Source: a virus
Length of the DNA: 25,064 bases
Strand: one strand, 5' to 3'
Virus record (IMG/VR): IMGVR_UViG_3300027906_001473
Coordinates: 1-25,064 of that record
The notes under the pieces are model-generated. The model was not told the origin of the DNA and did no database searches. It saw only the letters and a list, made by a program, of their open reading frames with translations. The position numbers and the translations under genes were made by a program. Each line of letters opens with the position of its first letter. Positions within the stretch are counted from its first letter, which is position 1. This document shows, piece by piece, positions 15,368 through 23,142 of the stretch.

Positions 15368-15703
15368 TTATTCCTTGTATCTTTCTCCATTAAATATACA
15401 TATAAAATATAATCCTAAGTGTCCAGTATTAAATACTTTATGGAACTCTCCATCTTCAATTAGAATTAAATCACCTTCTTTTATTTTAAACCTCTCGTTA
15501 TCCACTAACATTTCACCACTACCTTTAAGAAAGAAATAAACTTCTTCTTGTCCAACATGGTTATGTCCTGTTGTAGATTTATTAGCCCTTAAAAATGTAC
15601 TACTAATTACCAAATTCTTTAATGACTTATTATCTTTAACTAAATAACTAGCGGTATCTTTTATTATATCTCCGCCTATATTATCAATAGCTAATGTTTT
15701 CAT
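15368..15703 (-). CDS. Cupin-fold protein
   Basis: A single-domain cupin of about 111 aa. Motif 1 (GHNHVGQEEVYFFLKGSGEM) supplies two His and a Glu as metal ligands, and motif 2 (EGDLILIEDGEFHKVFNTG) supplies the further His. Cupins of this size include sugar epimerases/isomerases, dioxygenases and simple binding proteins, so the reaction is unknown. ATG 15703 makes an ATGA overlap with the endonuclease I stop and is preferred; an in-frame ATG at 15712 would add three residues. The neighbouring cytidylyltransferase and FkbM genes make a sugar-related role conceivable. Confidence 0.8.
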   Translation of the reverse strand: MKTLAIDNIGGDIIKDTASYLVKDNKSLKNLVISSTFLRANKSTTGHNHVGQEEVYFFLKGSGEMLVDNERFKIKEGDLILIEDGEFHKVFNTGHLGLYFICIFNGERYKE

Positions 15704-16131
15704 AACTGCCATTCAGTAGGTAAAGTCTCTTCACTATACCAAGTAAAGTTATTTTTATCAGCCCATTCAGCGTGAGTCCTCTTAGTACCATCCTTTCTTT
15801 TCTTGGCCTGTGGCATAGGAGCGTATGGTTTTTGAAATAAGAATACTAATTCGTAGTCTTTAGGTAATGCTGAACGAATGTGTATATACTTATTATACTC
15901 CGAGTAATCCCAAAATCTACCCTTTGCCTCCAATAAGATGGTTTTATTTTCTATTGTCTTTACAAAGTCAGGTTCATAGTTATGTGAAACTGTATAAGAA
16001 ATCTTATCCCAATGATGTTTCCATGCCTGGAGTATTGTTGTATGTAGTTCTACTTCCCACAGACTATCATATCCTTTAGGAACATTAACTTTCTTTGGTC
16101 TTGGTTTTCTTGGTACTCTTCTAGGAGACAT
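15700..16131 (-). CDS. T7-like endonuclease I (Holliday junction resolvase)
   Basis: A 143-aa nuclease resembling T7 gp3, which resolves branched DNA during recombination and packaging. Conserved order: WEVEL (candidate catalytic Glu26 or Glu28), YEPDF (Asp55), LLEAKG (Glu68 and Lys70, the ExK of the PD-(D/E)XK core), KYIHIRSALP, YELVFLFQ, and the closing LPTEW, which matches LIPAEW of T7. The N-terminus is very basic. ATG 16131 has GAGGACTTTG before it; the codon just upstream is TTG and is less likely. It overlaps the preceding gene by 11 nt. Confidence 0.88.
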   Translation of the reverse strand: MSPRRVPRKPRPKKVNVPKGYDSLWEVELHTTILQAWKHHWDKISYTVSHNYEPDFVKTIENKTILLEAKGRFWDYSEYNKYIHIRSALPKDYELVFLFQKPYAPMPQAKKRKDGTKRTHAEWADKNNFTWYSEETLPTEWQL

Positions 16132-16390
16132 CAAAGTCCTCTAAAGTTATTTCTTCCAATGTCTTTCCTTTCTTCAATGCCTTTTTAATTTTATTTGTTA
16201 TCCATTTAAAAGACCAAGCTGAAGTAGTTAATTGTCCCTGGATAAAGTTATGTGTTTGAGTAGGAAGCATCCTGACAGCATCTTCAGGCCTCATCTTATC
16301 TGCTTCTTCCTTAGATACTAAAGTCTTTACCCATGCGTATAAAATAACTAAACTCTTTCTTCTAATTGCTTTTGCTTTTCTTCCGTTCAT
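16121..16390 (-). CDS. Small basic hypothetical protein in the replication cluster
   Basis: An 89-aa, strongly basic protein (MNGRKAKAIRRKS start, IKKALKKGK near the end) with several Trp. The sequence MLPTQTHNFIQGQLTTSAWSFKWI gives no known motif. It overlaps the exonuclease gene by 4 nt and endonuclease I by 11 nt. Fixed placement between the two recombination nucleases suggests a DNA-related accessory role, but function is unknown. Confidence 0.65.
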   Translation of the reverse strand: MNGRKAKAIRRKSLVILYAWVKTLVSKEEADKMRPEDAVRMLPTQTHNFIQGQLTTSAWSFKWITNKIKKALKKGKTLEEITLEDFDVS

Positions 16391-17262
16391 ATTAATACTT
16401 CCTCAACATTTGGTTCCTTAACTACAGTTGTTAGGTAAGCGTTACCTTTAGCATACTTAAATACTCTTAAACCTTTACCATCGTTTGACTCTCTATGACA
16501 TTCGAACTTGTAAGGACACCAAGTACATTGTCTAGGTAACTTCATGTTGCCACTCTTGCCTTCAGCTATGGGTTTGTAGCAATAACCAGGTGGTTCAGGG
16601 TCTGTAGTTATGGCTTTAATATTATTAATTCTATGGTTTATATTAGGCTTCTCTAGGTCATCTGGTTTAAAGAAAGTTATCTCTCCTGTCTCCTTATTCA
16701 TAACTAAGAAACCTCCTTCCTCAGTCTTCATAGCTTCTTCATAACCAGCCAACTGAGCTAAGTAACCAAAGCTATCATCCTCAGCTAAAGTTCCTTCATT
16801 GAATTTCTTGAAAGCAAAACCTGAAGCTGTCTTAACATCTACTACCTCTCCGTTAATCGTGCAATCCATGTGTCCTTTAATTCCATCTACGCTTACTTCC
16901 TTCTGCTCATTAAGAACTTCATGTCCTGCTAGCTTAACAAAGGTTAGCATAAGAACTTCTAGTAGATGGCCATAAAGAAATTTAATATACATACTAGGAG
17001 GTAACTCTTTAGTAGTTTTATCTTTAGAATTAATATCATACCAAAGCTGTCTATCAGGCTTCCCTATGTTAGACATTCTTAATCCGGGCTTAACTTCATT
17101 ACTTACCTTTTGAGGTACAGACCAATGCTTTAATGCTTCAGCCATCTCTTTACCAAAAGTTTCAAGCATCTCATCTGGTATCTTGATTTCTTTTCCTTTA
17201 GCTAAGACACCTATAGTATTATAGATATCTTCAACCAAAGTATTGTTAGTCTTTTTTTTCAT
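16387..17262 (-). CDS. RecB/Cas4-like PD-(D/E)XK exonuclease
   Basis: A 291-aa nuclease filling the position of T7 gp6 exonuclease. Motifs: Glu102 in the GHLLEVLML helix, GHMDC (Asp133), EVVDVKTAS (Asp142 and Lys144), and the QxxxY helix (GYLAQLAGY, Gln170 and Tyr174) characteristic of RecB-like and Cas4-like nucleases. Near the C-terminus is a cysteine group, GYCY plus CTWCPYKFEC, suggesting a Cas4/AddB-type iron-sulfur cluster. It would degrade DNA ends for recombination and recycle host DNA. It overlaps the gene before it by 17 nt. Confidence 0.85.
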   Translation of the reverse strand: MKKKTNNTLVEDIYNTIGVLAKGKEIKIPDEMLETFGKEMAEALKHWSVPQKVSNEVKPGLRMSNIGKPDRQLWYDINSKDKTTKELPPSMYIKFLYGHLLEVLMLTFVKLAGHEVLNEQKEVSVDGIKGHMDCTINGEVVDVKTASGFAFKKFNEGTLAEDDSFGYLAQLAGYEEAMKTEEGGFLVMNKETGEITFFKPDDLEKPNINHRINNIKAITTDPEPPGYCYKPIAEGKSGNMKLPRQCTWCPYKFECHRESNDGKGLRVFKYAKGNAYLTTVVKEPNVEEVLI

Positions 17263-17692
17263 CTAATAGTTCCTTAAAAGCTTTTATAACATCACTTGAA
17301 AATAATTTTTGTAGATTAACCAGGAACATTCTACTAGCGTTATGGTCCCCACCTGATACAGTCTTAAAAGTATCTAAGTCATCTATTATTAATCTTAACA
17401 TATCTGTATCAAAAACAAGAGTACAAAATTCTTTATCTCCAACACATAAGTTATGAAACCAGTAGTCAGATTCAGTTGCTTTAATACCAGAAGGTTTACC
17501 ATAAGACTCATACTCAATACAGATGTTACCTGTCTTCATCCACATACCTCGTTCTGATTTAACTTCTATCTTCTTACCTTCTAACATATCTCTAACTTTA
17601 TCTTCCCTTATCTCACCAAAGTTTAAATCTAAATCAAATTTCTTAAAGTCTTTTTTCTTAGGCTTTATGTTTTCTTTATTCTTGTCTGTCAT
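17246..17692 (-). CDS. Putative PD-(D/E)XK-type nuclease-like protein
   Basis: A 148-aa protein. After a Lys-rich leader, the section REDKVRDMLEGKKIEVKSE, then CIEYESYGKPSGIKATESDYW, shows a Glu, an E-x-K, and a later Glu and Asp-Tyr-Trp in the order of small resolvase-like PD-(D/E)XK folds. Related proteins lie beside DNA polymerase in several marine phages, usually without known function. It lies two bases after the polymerase gene and overlaps the exonuclease start by 17 nt. The nuclease assignment is a fold-level guess; it could have lost activity. Confidence 0.55.
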   Translation of the reverse strand: MTDKNKENIKPKKKDFKKFDLDLNFGEIREDKVRDMLEGKKIEVKSERGMWMKTGNICIEYESYGKPSGIKATESDYWFHNLCVGDKEFCTLVFDTDMLRLIIDDLDTFKTVSGGDHNASRMFLVNLQKLFSSDVIKAFKELLDEKKD

Positions 17693-17694
17693 AA

Positions 17695-19428
17695 TTAATG
17701 TGTTTCACTCCAATCGTTTCCGATTCTATACTCAGCGTCTAAAGGACACCTCATATTATAATATTCAGCAGTATCTATTATTGACTGTACTGCTACTTCA
17801 CCCACAAAATCTGCGTTCTTCTCTAATGTTTCTACCTGCCACTCATCGTGAACATTAGCTACTATCTTAAATGGAATAGCATTTAGTTTAAGTTTGTTAT
17901 CAAAAATAATTAAAGCTCTCTTCATTACAATAGCTCCTCCACTTTGCAACAAAGTATTTAAGGCCGCATGTTGATGTCTTAGTTTTATCTTCCTACCATC
18001 TAACCCTTTAAGGAATCCTTTTTTTGAAGCCGTGTCAATTCTTGTTTTAAGAGAGCTAAATGCTGAGAGACCACTAAGAAAGCGTTGTCGCATCCTTGCA
18101 CCTTCTCTTCTGCCTCCTTTAATAATGCTTCCAATCTTTTCATCTCCTGCTCCGTATATGAGGGCATAGATAAAAGTTTTTGCCTCATCTCTTGATTTAA
18201 GTCCAGCAAGCTTTTGGTTAGCTGTGTGAATGTCTCCGTTAAGTATTTCATTTGTGTACTCCTTGTCAGCCATATAGTGTGCTAACAATCTTAATTCTAA
18301 CTGACTTGCATCTATACCTACAAGTTTATTTCCTGGCTCAACGGTCCAACAAGCTCTACATTCTTTACCATAAGGATTATAAACACTAGGAATTTGAGCA
18401 ATGTTAGGATTCCTATGTGTCATCCTTCCTGTTATAGCACCATTTGAAATAACAAAACCATGAACTCTATTGTCTTCTTCAACAGCCTCAACCCAGGACT
18501 GTATTTGAGCTATCCTTTTTTGTAGTAAAAGAAACTCAGCTATTAAGTTAGCTTCATGTATATGCTCTATCTTTTTTAAAGTAGCTTCATCCACGATAGG
18601 CTGTCCTGTTGGAGTAAATCTATTAGGTTTCCACCCAAAGTCTATAAGATATTCTCCTATTTGTTTACGACTTCCTAGATTAAAGTCTACTAATTTCTTA
18701 CGCTTGAAGGTATTGTAATTCTTACTAATCAATCTATCATTGTATTCCTCTTCAGTTAATCCTCTCTTACCTAAAGTTCCGTCTTGTTTTATAAAAGGAG
18801 TTACCTCTCTAACAACTACCCATTTAGGTTTGAATTTTTCATGGACCTCCTCCTCTACTTCTTTCTTTCTTTGGTTGAGTTTACTTAATAAAAGCATGGC
18901 CTTCTGCTCATTAAAAGCAAAGCCATCCTTACGCTGTTGGTTTACTATTTTAAATACATCATGTTCTAAATTTAAAGACTCTTTGGAAAATCCTTTTGCT
19001 TCTTTAAGTAAATGTAAGTAGAGTATTCTATTTAATTTAACATCCTGGATGCAGTAATCTAACATCTCCTTATTGTATTCTGTAAAATCTTCTGGGGATT
19101 CTCCTTTCTCACACTCTAATTGAAATCCCCAATTCTTTAAGCTGTGTCCTTTCTCTTTGTTAGGATTGATAAGCCTAGATATAACTAATGTATCTAATAC
19201 TTCCTTACCTTTCTCTAAGTCTATACCTGTTAAATCTTTTATCACAGGTAAATCAAATCCTATTATGTTATGTCCTATTAAAGAGTCTGCTGAATTTAGG
19301 AAGGCTACACCCTCATCTATTTGGTGAGGCTCAAAGGTATAAACCTTATTGTTCTCATCCATAGCAACGATACACCATATCTTAGTAGCTTTAATGTCAT
19401 CTGTTTCTATATCAAAGACTAATTTCAA
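17695..19428 (-). CDS. T7-like family A DNA polymerase with 3'-5' exonuclease
   Basis: Replicative polymerase of about 577 aa, shorter than T7 gp5 (704). The exonuclease domain has FDIET (Asp6, Glu8), HNIIGFD (Asp59) and YCIQD (Asp129), so proofreading looks intact. Polymerase motifs: A, GIDASQLELR (Asp373); B, RDEAKTFIYALIYG with Lys417; C, NVHDE (His527, Asp528). The residue equal to Phe762 of E. coli Pol I is Tyr421, as in T7. Translation must begin at TTG: the TTG at 19428 overlaps the primase-helicase stop (TTGA), has GAGG about ten bases upstream and gives MKLVFDIE; a TTG at 19437 sits too close to GAGG. The exonuclease, endonuclease I and primase neighbours form a T7-type module. Confidence 0.95.
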   Translation of the reverse strand: MKLVFDIETDDIKATKIWCIVAMDENNKVYTFEPHQIDEGVAFLNSADSLIGHNIIGFDLPVIKDLTGIDLEKGKEVLDTLVISRLINPNKEKGHSLKNWGFQLECEKGESPEDFTEYNKEMLDYCIQDVKLNRILYLHLLKEAKGFSKESLNLEHDVFKIVNQQRKDGFAFNEQKAMLLLSKLNQRKKEVEEEVHEKFKPKWVVVREVTPFIKQDGTLGKRGLTEEEYNDRLISKNYNTFKRKKLVDFNLGSRKQIGEYLIDFGWKPNRFTPTGQPIVDEATLKKIEHIHEANLIAEFLLLQKRIAQIQSWVEAVEEDNRVHGFVISNGAITGRMTHRNPNIAQIPSVYNPYGKECRACWTVEPGNKLVGIDASQLELRLLAHYMADKEYTNEILNGDIHTANQKLAGLKSRDEAKTFIYALIYGAGDEKIGSIIKGGRREGARMRQRFLSGLSAFSSLKTRIDTASKKGFLKGLDGRKIKLRHQHAALNTLLQSGGAIVMKRALIIFDNKLKLNAIPFKIVANVHDEWQVETLEKNADFVGEVAVQSIIDTAEYYNMRCPLDAEYRIGNDWSETH

Positions 19429-21089
19429 AAGGGACAATCCTCATTAGTTACTTCTAAGTCAGATAAATCAGTCTCAGTTAATCTCCCTGTTTCTAAATCA
19501 TATTCCAAAGAGGTAGCCATACCTACATCGCCTGTATATCTTGACTTCAAGACTCTTAGTTTAGATGTCCGGGCTTCAAGTTCATTCGCTGACTGTTGGT
19601 TTCTCTCTATAGCTATCACACAATCAGACAGTTGGCCTATAGAGTTTGAACCTCTTAAATGTGAGAGCGATACTTCAACACCATTCTCATGTCCTTTGTT
19701 ACCATCTACTCTTCTGAGGTGAGATACCAGGATTAAACCTGCACCTGTCTCTTCAACTATACTCCTAAGCCTAGTCATTATAGAATCAATAGCTCTTCTC
19801 TCATCTCCCTCATGGACTGCACTTACTAACATATGTAGGTGGTCCACCACTACCCATTTACAATCACATCCCACAATAAGATATCTTAACTTTGCAAAGA
19901 TAGCATCTATATCGTTAGTTCCAAAATGAGCGTGAACAAAAACTCTATCGTTACTGAATGTTTTATCATACATACTTTCTAAAGTTTCTCTATCAATCCC
20001 TTCTCTTATATGGTCAATGTATAACCTGGCATTAGCTTCAATAGAAAGAACACCATCAACAGTTCTTTTCCAATCTTCCTCTAAGGCTATGATGCCTACA
20101 TTATCTTCAGTCTTATTTATAATCCAATGCTCTAGCTCTCTAGTAATACTAGACTTCCCAAGCCCTGTGCCACCTGTAAGAGTTACAAGTTCTCCTTGTC
20201 TTAAACCATATAGTTTTTTATTGAGGCCGTTCCAAGGATAAGGAACACTATCTTTCTTCTCTCTATTAAAAAATTGTTCTTTCTTTTCTGATACTCTAAC
20301 TATTCCACTTGGCGTATACACCTGAGCATCCCACCAAACTCTAGTAAACTGCTCATACTTCTTTTGTTTAAGCATATCGTTAGGGTCTTTAAATCCATTA
20401 GGTAACTGAACTATCTTAGCCTTTCCGGGCTTGATAATACTTGCAACTTCTATAGCTGCTTTCTTACCTGCTGCATCATTATCAAAACAAATAACTATAT
20501 TAGCAAAGCTTTCTACATACTCCAGGTTTTCTTTAACATCTCTAACAGCAGAGGCAGCACCTCTTTTGATAGATACACAGGCCCACTTACTACCCATAAG
20601 TTCGAAGGCCGCCATAGCATCACACTCTCCCTCAGTAATAGTAAGGAACTTACCTCCCTCTTTAAATAAATGCTGTCCAAATAATCCTGTATCTTTTATA
20701 TCTCCTTGGGTTATAAATTTTTTATCCCTAGTATATCTAATTTTATTACCAGACAATTCGTTATTAATAAAGTAAGGGTAGATATGCTGAGCTATCTCTC
20801 CCTGGCTATTGTATAAAACTTTAACGCTATACTTCTTAGCTGTCTCAATACCTATACATCTATCTGACAATGAGCCGTAAGAACTTCCATTAACATTTAG
20901 TAATGGAGATAGGTTTTCTTTGGGTGGTTCCTGATAGAAGTCATCTTCTTTATTGGTTTCATATTTAGGAAAGAATTTATCACAGCTAAAACATTTAGCT
21001 GAGCCATCTTCATTTACTGATAACGCATCACTACTCTTACATTCAGGACATGGAAGGTGATACTCTTTGAACTTGGACACTTCATTCAT
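19425..21089 (-). CDS. T7 gp4-like bifunctional primase-helicase
   Basis: A 554-aa protein (T7 gp4 is 566). N-terminal zinc ribbon with Cys14, Cys17, Cys33 and Cys36 (CPEC, CFSC); TOPRIM primase core with Glu153 (ITEGECDA) and CFDNDAAG (Asp203, Asp205); then a RecA-type hexameric helicase with Walker A GGTGLGKSS (306-314), Walker B-like WVVVDHLHML, and the SHLRGSNSIGQLSD loop. It unwinds the fork and primes the lagging strand together with the family A polymerase. GGAGAA lies six bases before the ATG, but both are complementary to sequences just upstream in the leader, which could control translation. Confidence 0.95.
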   Translation of the reverse strand: MNEVSKFKEYHLPCPECKSSDALSVNEDGSAKCFSCDKFFPKYETNKEDDFYQEPPKENLSPLLNVNGSSYGSLSDRCIGIETAKKYSVKVLYNSQGEIAQHIYPYFINNELSGNKIRYTRDKKFITQGDIKDTGLFGQHLFKEGGKFLTITEGECDAMAAFELMGSKWACVSIKRGAASAVRDVKENLEYVESFANIVICFDNDAAGKKAAIEVASIIKPGKAKIVQLPNGFKDPNDMLKQKKYEQFTRVWWDAQVYTPSGIVRVSEKKEQFFNREKKDSVPYPWNGLNKKLYGLRQGELVTLTGGTGLGKSSITRELEHWIINKTEDNVGIIALEEDWKRTVDGVLSIEANARLYIDHIREGIDRETLESMYDKTFSNDRVFVHAHFGTNDIDAIFAKLRYLIVGCDCKWVVVDHLHMLVSAVHEGDERRAIDSIMTRLRSIVEETGAGLILVSHLRRVDGNKGHENGVEVSLSHLRGSNSIGQLSDCVIAIERNQQSANELEARTSKLRVLKSRYTGDVGMATSLEYDLETGRLTETDLSDLEVTNEDCPF

Positions 21090-21180
21090 ATTGTTCTCCG
21101 TGAAAGGCGGTGCTAGTAATGAGGATTATGGAGAACATATCCCAAGTGTCTAACAGGAGAGTTTCCTTACTACTAACACC
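21076..21180 (-). promoter_or_regulatory. Structured leader that can hide the primase-helicase ribosome binding site
   Basis: In the leftward mRNA, GTTCTCC (21136-21130) is perfectly complementary to GGAGAAC (21099-21093), which contains the Shine-Dalgarno. The stem extends by ATAT/ATAT into the start codon with one bulged A. An outer helix pairs GACACTT (21150-21144 reads the complement AAGTGTC on the plus strand) with codons 3-5 (21082-21076). A rival helix can form between the leader segment at 21180-21167 and the hairpin loop TTACTAGCACC (21119-21109), pairing GGTG/CACC and TAGTAA/TTACTA. The layout is like a translational switch; the same repeats could instead be DNA operator sites. Confidence 0.5.
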
Positions 21181-21190
21181 TTAAATTAAA

Positions 21191-21215
21191 TGCTAGTTTT
21201 ACACATAGACTAGCA
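21191..21215 (-). other. 7-bp hairpin upstream in the same leader
   Basis: TGCTAGT (21191-21197) and ACTAGCA (21209-21215) form a perfect 7-bp stem with an 11-nt loop. On the leftward transcript it is followed by TTTAATTT, so it could be a weak terminator for the genes upstream. TGCTAGT also recurs at 21111-21117, so the distal arm could pair with either copy. Confidence 0.5.
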
Positions 21216-21240
21216 AACTATGACTAATTAATGGAGTAAA

Positions 21241-21528
21241 TTAGCTTTCAGGGGTTTCCTCAGTAGAGTTCTCCTCTTCTACTGCTTCTATCTCATCTTC
21301 AGATGAATCAGAATTATCTGCAACAACCATAGCTTCAGGATTATTATTGCAAATCTGCTCTAAGTTCCTTCTATGTGTTATGGTTGCCAAAGTTAATCCT
21401 TCTTTAATAGCTTCAAGGGTTGAGACTTTGTTTATGATAACTCTTGCCTCCACTCTTTGACTCTCATCTGAGATTTCATTTATGTTATAAGCTATGGTTC
21501 CGTCTTGGTTTTGAATATTAACTATCAT
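21241..21528 (-). CDS. Small acidic-tailed hypothetical protein
   Basis: A 95-aa protein: a beta-type start (MIVNIQNQDGTIAYNI), a helical middle (residues ~20-62), and a final ~25 residues almost all Glu, Asp, Ser and Thr. The first two parts loosely resemble a small phage family (DUF6447-like), not confidently. It lies one base from SSB, which also ends in an acidic tail. The acidic tail may bind replication proteins or mimic DNA. Function unknown. Confidence 0.6.
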   Translation of the reverse strand: MIVNIQNQDGTIAYNINEISDESQRVEARVIINKVSTLEAIKEGLTLATITHRRNLEQICNNNPEAMVVADNSDSSEDEIEAVEEENSTEETPES

Positions 21529-21965
21529 TAAAATTCCTCCCCACCTTCAATAGCTTCAAACTCTTCACCATCTGCTGACTCGAAAGATACTAAGTCCAGG
21601 ACTTGTATACCTTTGAAATCTAACCCTTTGAAATCACCATACTTATTTGATGTTTCCCATTCTTTATATTGGACAATGACTCGACTGCCATTTCCAATCA
21701 ACTCATCCATTGGCATCTTATCTTTGTCGAGACAATGTGGTGCAGGCCTAATCATTCCATTAGGACCATTCACTTTACGCTTCATGGTAATTGCCCTTCC
21801 CACTTCTTGCTCTCCAACCTTTAGGTCTTTAACTCTAAAACCTCTAGCTTGGAAGTCGTCTGCTACCTTGTCATCAACTACTAAATCTACTGTGTATGTT
21901 GGTTCAAAAGTCGTGTTAGGACTTTTTGCTGATACCCAGTATGCCGTTCCTTCTTGTATTGCCAT
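21528..21965 (-). CDS. gp2.5-like single-stranded DNA-binding protein
   Basis: A 145-aa OB-fold-like protein. It has TAYWVSAKSPNTTFEPTYTVDLVVDD at the start, GRAITMKRKVNGPNG in the middle, SRVIVQYKEWE, and an acidic tail ending EGGEEF. An acidic tail with a terminal Phe is the feature by which T7 gp2.5 contacts polymerase and helicase. It coats single-stranded DNA and organises the replisome. AAAGGAG lies before the ATG. It is the first recognisable replisome gene of the leftward transcript, ahead of the acidic small protein and primase-helicase. It is shorter than T7 gp2.5 (232 aa). Confidence 0.8.
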   Translation of the reverse strand: MAIQEGTAYWVSAKSPNTTFEPTYTVDLVVDDKVADDFQARGFRVKDLKVGEQEVGRAITMKRKVNGPNGMIRPAPHCLDKDKMPMDELIGNGSRVIVQYKEWETSNKYGDFKGLDFKGIQVLDLVSFESADGEEFEAIEGGEEF

Positions 21966-22005
21966 ATTAAATTCTCCTTTGTTGGCTAATTAAAATTATA
22001 TTTTA

Positions 22006-22212
22006 TCATGTGCGTGTTTGGGATGCAAGAATTATATCTTGTATTGTTGATACACTATCATCTATTAACTCAACCTTAAATACATCCTTACCCTTTTGAT
22101 ATTCAACAACATATCCCTCTATCAAATTAGGATTTAAACAAATATAACTACAGAAATTTCTATACTCATCATAGGATAGATAGCATGTCTCCTTTATTAA
22201 CTTAGCAACCAT
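22006..22212 (-). CDS. Small hypothetical early protein
   Basis: A 68-aa protein with two cysteines near the middle (NFCSYICLN) and a charged, hydrophilic end. No known motif, signal or TM segment. It overlaps the 70-aa gene upstream by 11 nt and is followed by a 40-nt gap before SSB, with nothing recognisable in the gap beyond the SSB ribosome binding site. Placement among early small genes suggests host takeover, but there is no direct evidence. Confidence 0.55.
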   Translation of the reverse strand: MVAKLIKETCYLSYDEYRNFCSYICLNPNLIEGYVVEYQKGKDVFKVELIDDSVSTIQDIILASQTRT

Positions 22213-22414
22213 GAGTCATGTGTTCGTATGCTTCAGGACAATCATCTAAAGGCTCACCGCATAGACACATACCATCATCTTCATACTGAGGTATATCTTC
22301 ATCGCTGTTAAGCCAGGACCTAGTTATTAATTCATCCGTGCTATCATCTACATAAACAGTCTTGCCGTTTAGATATATGTAGCAACAGTCCTTAGTTCTT
22401 ATATCAATTATCAT
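22202..22414 (-). CDS. Small Cys-rich acidic protein
   Basis: A 70-aa protein. The N-terminal part (MIIDIRTKDCCYIYLNG) is beta-type and the C-terminal third holds MCLCGEPLDDCPEAYEHMTHGC, with Cys, Cys, Cys, His, His and Cys available as metal ligands, so a small zinc site is possible. Strongly acidic. The ATGA overlap with the TonB-like gene points to coupled translation. Family not recognised. Confidence 0.6.
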   Translation of the reverse strand: MIIDIRTKDCCYIYLNGKTVYVDDSTDELITRSWLNSDEDIPQYEDDGMCLCGEPLDDCPEAYEHMTHGC

Positions 22415-23142
22415 ATCTCTATCCTTATAGGTAGTGTGCAGTTATTAATTTGAATATCTTTATTATACACGATAGCGTCTGATAAGTAATCAGTAAGGGC
22501 CTTCATTAGTTTTGAGCTAGCCCTCCCTTCTAAAATCCTGGTATCAGTAAGCACACCATCCCAAACATCATAAGAGATAACAACCCTAACACTTCTTGAA
22601 AAACTAATATTCTTAATGTAGTTTCCTAAATTAATTTCTCTATTAATTTGAGGACACTCTCTAATCGTAGTGTCTGTCTCTTGGATAGGTTGAGGCTCCA
22701 GGATTTCTTCCATCAAAGGTTCTTCTTCAACCCCTATTACAAGAGAGCCTGTCAATACTCCAAACCCACCTGTCGCAGATGTTTCTATGTCATCAATCAT
22801 TTCTGTTAATTCATTCAGTCTTTCATCAGCTTCAAGCAGTCTCGATGTCGCATCGTCTTGATGCAAAATAAAATTATCAATATTATTATTAACTGTTTCA
22901 AGCTCTATCCTTAAAGTATTAAGTGATACTCGATACATAGATAGGTTGCTAAATATTCCATCCACTCGTTCTGTCATTAGTATGTGGTCATTAGTTAAAT
23001 TTTTTATGGTGGCCGCCTGCTCGTTTAGCTGCACTCTCAACATCCGGGCATCGTCATCCACCATAGTTAATCCAACATAAGAAAATAGGAATACTCCTAT
23101 CATAATTATTAGAGTCACTACCCTGTCAATTATATTTTTCAT
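22411..23142 (-). CDS. TonB-like membrane protein with coiled-coil spacer
   Basis: A 243-aa protein: basic start, one TM segment (residues 8-27), a long coiled coil (about 33-122), a Glu/Pro-rich linker (138-156) and a folded end (163-243). The end (RVVISYDVWDGVLTDTRILEGRASSKLMKAL, read in parts, then LPIRIEI) follows the TonB C-terminal domain pattern: strand, D/DG turn, strand, SS, helix, PI strand. Cys163 and Cys235 could form a disulfide. It would reach from inner membrane into periplasm. ATG 23142 is preferred because GGAG lies just before it (AAAGGAGAAAAAAA); an ATG at 23187 would add 15 basic residues in frame. A spanin-like or unrelated periplasmic protein is possible. Confidence 0.6.
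   Translation of the reverse strand: MKNIIDRVVTLIIMIGVFLFSYVGLTMVDDDARMLRVQLNEQAATIKNLTNDHILMTERVDGIFSNLSMYRVSLNTLRIELETVNNNIDNFILHQDDATSRLLEADERLNELTEMIDDIETSATGGFGVLTGSLVIGVEEEPLMEEILEPQPIQETDTTIRECPQINREINLGNYIKNISFSRSVRVVISYDVWDGVLTDTRILEGRASSKLMKALTDYLSDAIVYNKDIQINNCTLPIRIEI

Noticed and set aside
21191-21209. Leader peptide ATG in the 21090-21240 gap (six codons, leftward)
   Set aside because: No ribosome site, only six codons, and no repeated regulatory codon; more likely a chance ATG in the hairpin loop.
21090-21240. Known riboswitch class (for example glutamine-type RNAs seen in marine phages)
   Set aside because: I could not match any conserved core sequence I remember; only the competing-helix layout is supported.
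21613-21993. 126-aa plus-strand frame
   Set aside because: Antisense to the SSB gene, opposite to the whole arm and without a ribosome site.
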